A program made the position numbers and the translations under genes. 64,000 nucleotides of DNA from Clostridium sp. GTDB lineage: Bacteria; Bacillota; Clostridia; Clostridiales; Clostridiaceae. This document shows positions 63,876-64,000 of this stretch, piece by piece (the first letter of the stretch is position 1; every line of letters begins with the position of its first letter). The stretch is from assembly GCA_028692255.1 (NCBI GenBank), contig JAQUXS010000002.1, positions 41,432 to 105,431 on the forward strand. Reading direction: 5' to 3'. The notes under the pieces are model-generated. The model was not told the origin of the DNA, did not search any database, and saw nothing but the letters and a program-made list of their open reading frames with translations.

Positions 63876-64000
63876 TCATAGACCCCCTCATAAAGCTGGA
63901 ATAATTAACTCAGTTAATTTAGAATTAATTTATAGCTTTGAGAGGAGGTTTTTTATGAATTTTATAAGAAAATATACAGAAGAAGAAAGAGTGAAAATGG
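63876..64000 (+). mobile_element. Left end of an insertion sequence
   Basis: The ATPase homology stops abruptly and is followed by TAGACCCCCTCATAAAGCTGG, a plausible terminal repeat, then a strong ribosome site and a transposase-like start. The rest, including the other end, is outside the window, so the family cannot be fixed. Confidence 0.6.
63955..64000 (+). CDS. Start of a probable transposase, cut by the window end
   Basis: ATG after AGAGGAGG; the visible residues are MNFIRKYTEEERVKM, resembling the beginning of the helix-turn-helix first ORF of IS3-like or related transposases. Only 15 residues are visible. Confidence 0.5.
   Translation, partial: MNFIRKYTEEERVKM

Noticed and set aside
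1..64000. tRNA or rRNA genes
   Set aside because: Reading both strands I saw no cloverleaf-type or rRNA sequence; the structured RNAs found are the S-box, the T-box and the candidate small RNA.

Overview
The window is low-GC (about 30 %), densely coded DNA from an anaerobic, probably spore-forming Clostridium-type Firmicute. The evidence is an S-box leader on metI-metC, a T-box leader on ileS, a CcpA-type regulator next to ileS, a class III (anaerobic) ribonucleotide reductase, a hydroxylamine reductase (Hcp), and strong AGGAGG ribosome sites throughout. Species is not assigned. The window opens inside a large Ig-repeat surface protein and closes inside an insertion sequence.

Layout. 1-7.9 kb: Ig-repeat protein, YjfB-like protein, YjeM-type amino-acid permease, an orphan small-RNA candidate, a class B penicillin-binding protein and an EamA exporter. 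7.9-13.1 kb: two-component system plus MacB/FtsX-type ABC exporter; the regulator gene is frameshifted at A AAA AAC. 13.3-18.4 kb: SAM-I riboswitch, metI-metC, and a convergent SsuABC/TauABC-like transporter. 19.2-31.7 kb: a mannose-1-phosphate guanylyltransferase gene (manC) cut into three pieces by two intervening elements, each with a large serine recombinase. 31.8-46.1 kb: small membrane protein, PepT, HD-GYP protein, chemotaxis receptor, a frame-disrupted COG1112-like helicase, CcpA-like regulator, T-box-ileS and a CPBP protease. 46.1-53.7 kb: nrdD-nrdG, a flavinylated electron-transfer membrane protein with its ApbE, and a second two-component system. 53.7-61.3 kb: TipA/Mta-type MerR regulator with leader peptide, a duplicated and decayed WXG100 locus (four paralogous membrane proteins, two DUF4176 proteins, orphan C-terminal fragments), aldo/keto reductase, Lrp regulator and an unknown 492-aa protein. 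61.4-64 kb: RpiB-type isomerase and the wreck of a Bce-type module (permease-kinase chimaera and truncated ATPase) cut by an insertion sequence.

Main discovery candidate. The three manC pieces lie in order and orientation on the minus strand. Joining them at the predicted crossover dinucleotides gives an uninterrupted gene of exactly 1,068 nt (355 codons plus stop), with no residue lost or gained. The 5.3-kb element holds only a serine recombinase and pyruvate carboxylase. The 6.1-kb element holds a second serine recombinase with an overlapping 49-aa ORF, a PAP2 phosphatase, Hcp, a CRP/FNR regulator, a four-helix-bundle protein, a GIY-YIG protein and iterated repeats. Re-joining each element's own ends gives palindromic attP-like sites with central dinucleotides TC and GT. 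The arrangement resembles the interrupted B. subtilis genes sigK (skin) and spsM (SPbeta), which serine recombinases restore during sporulation. Whether these two elements still excise cannot be told from the sequence.
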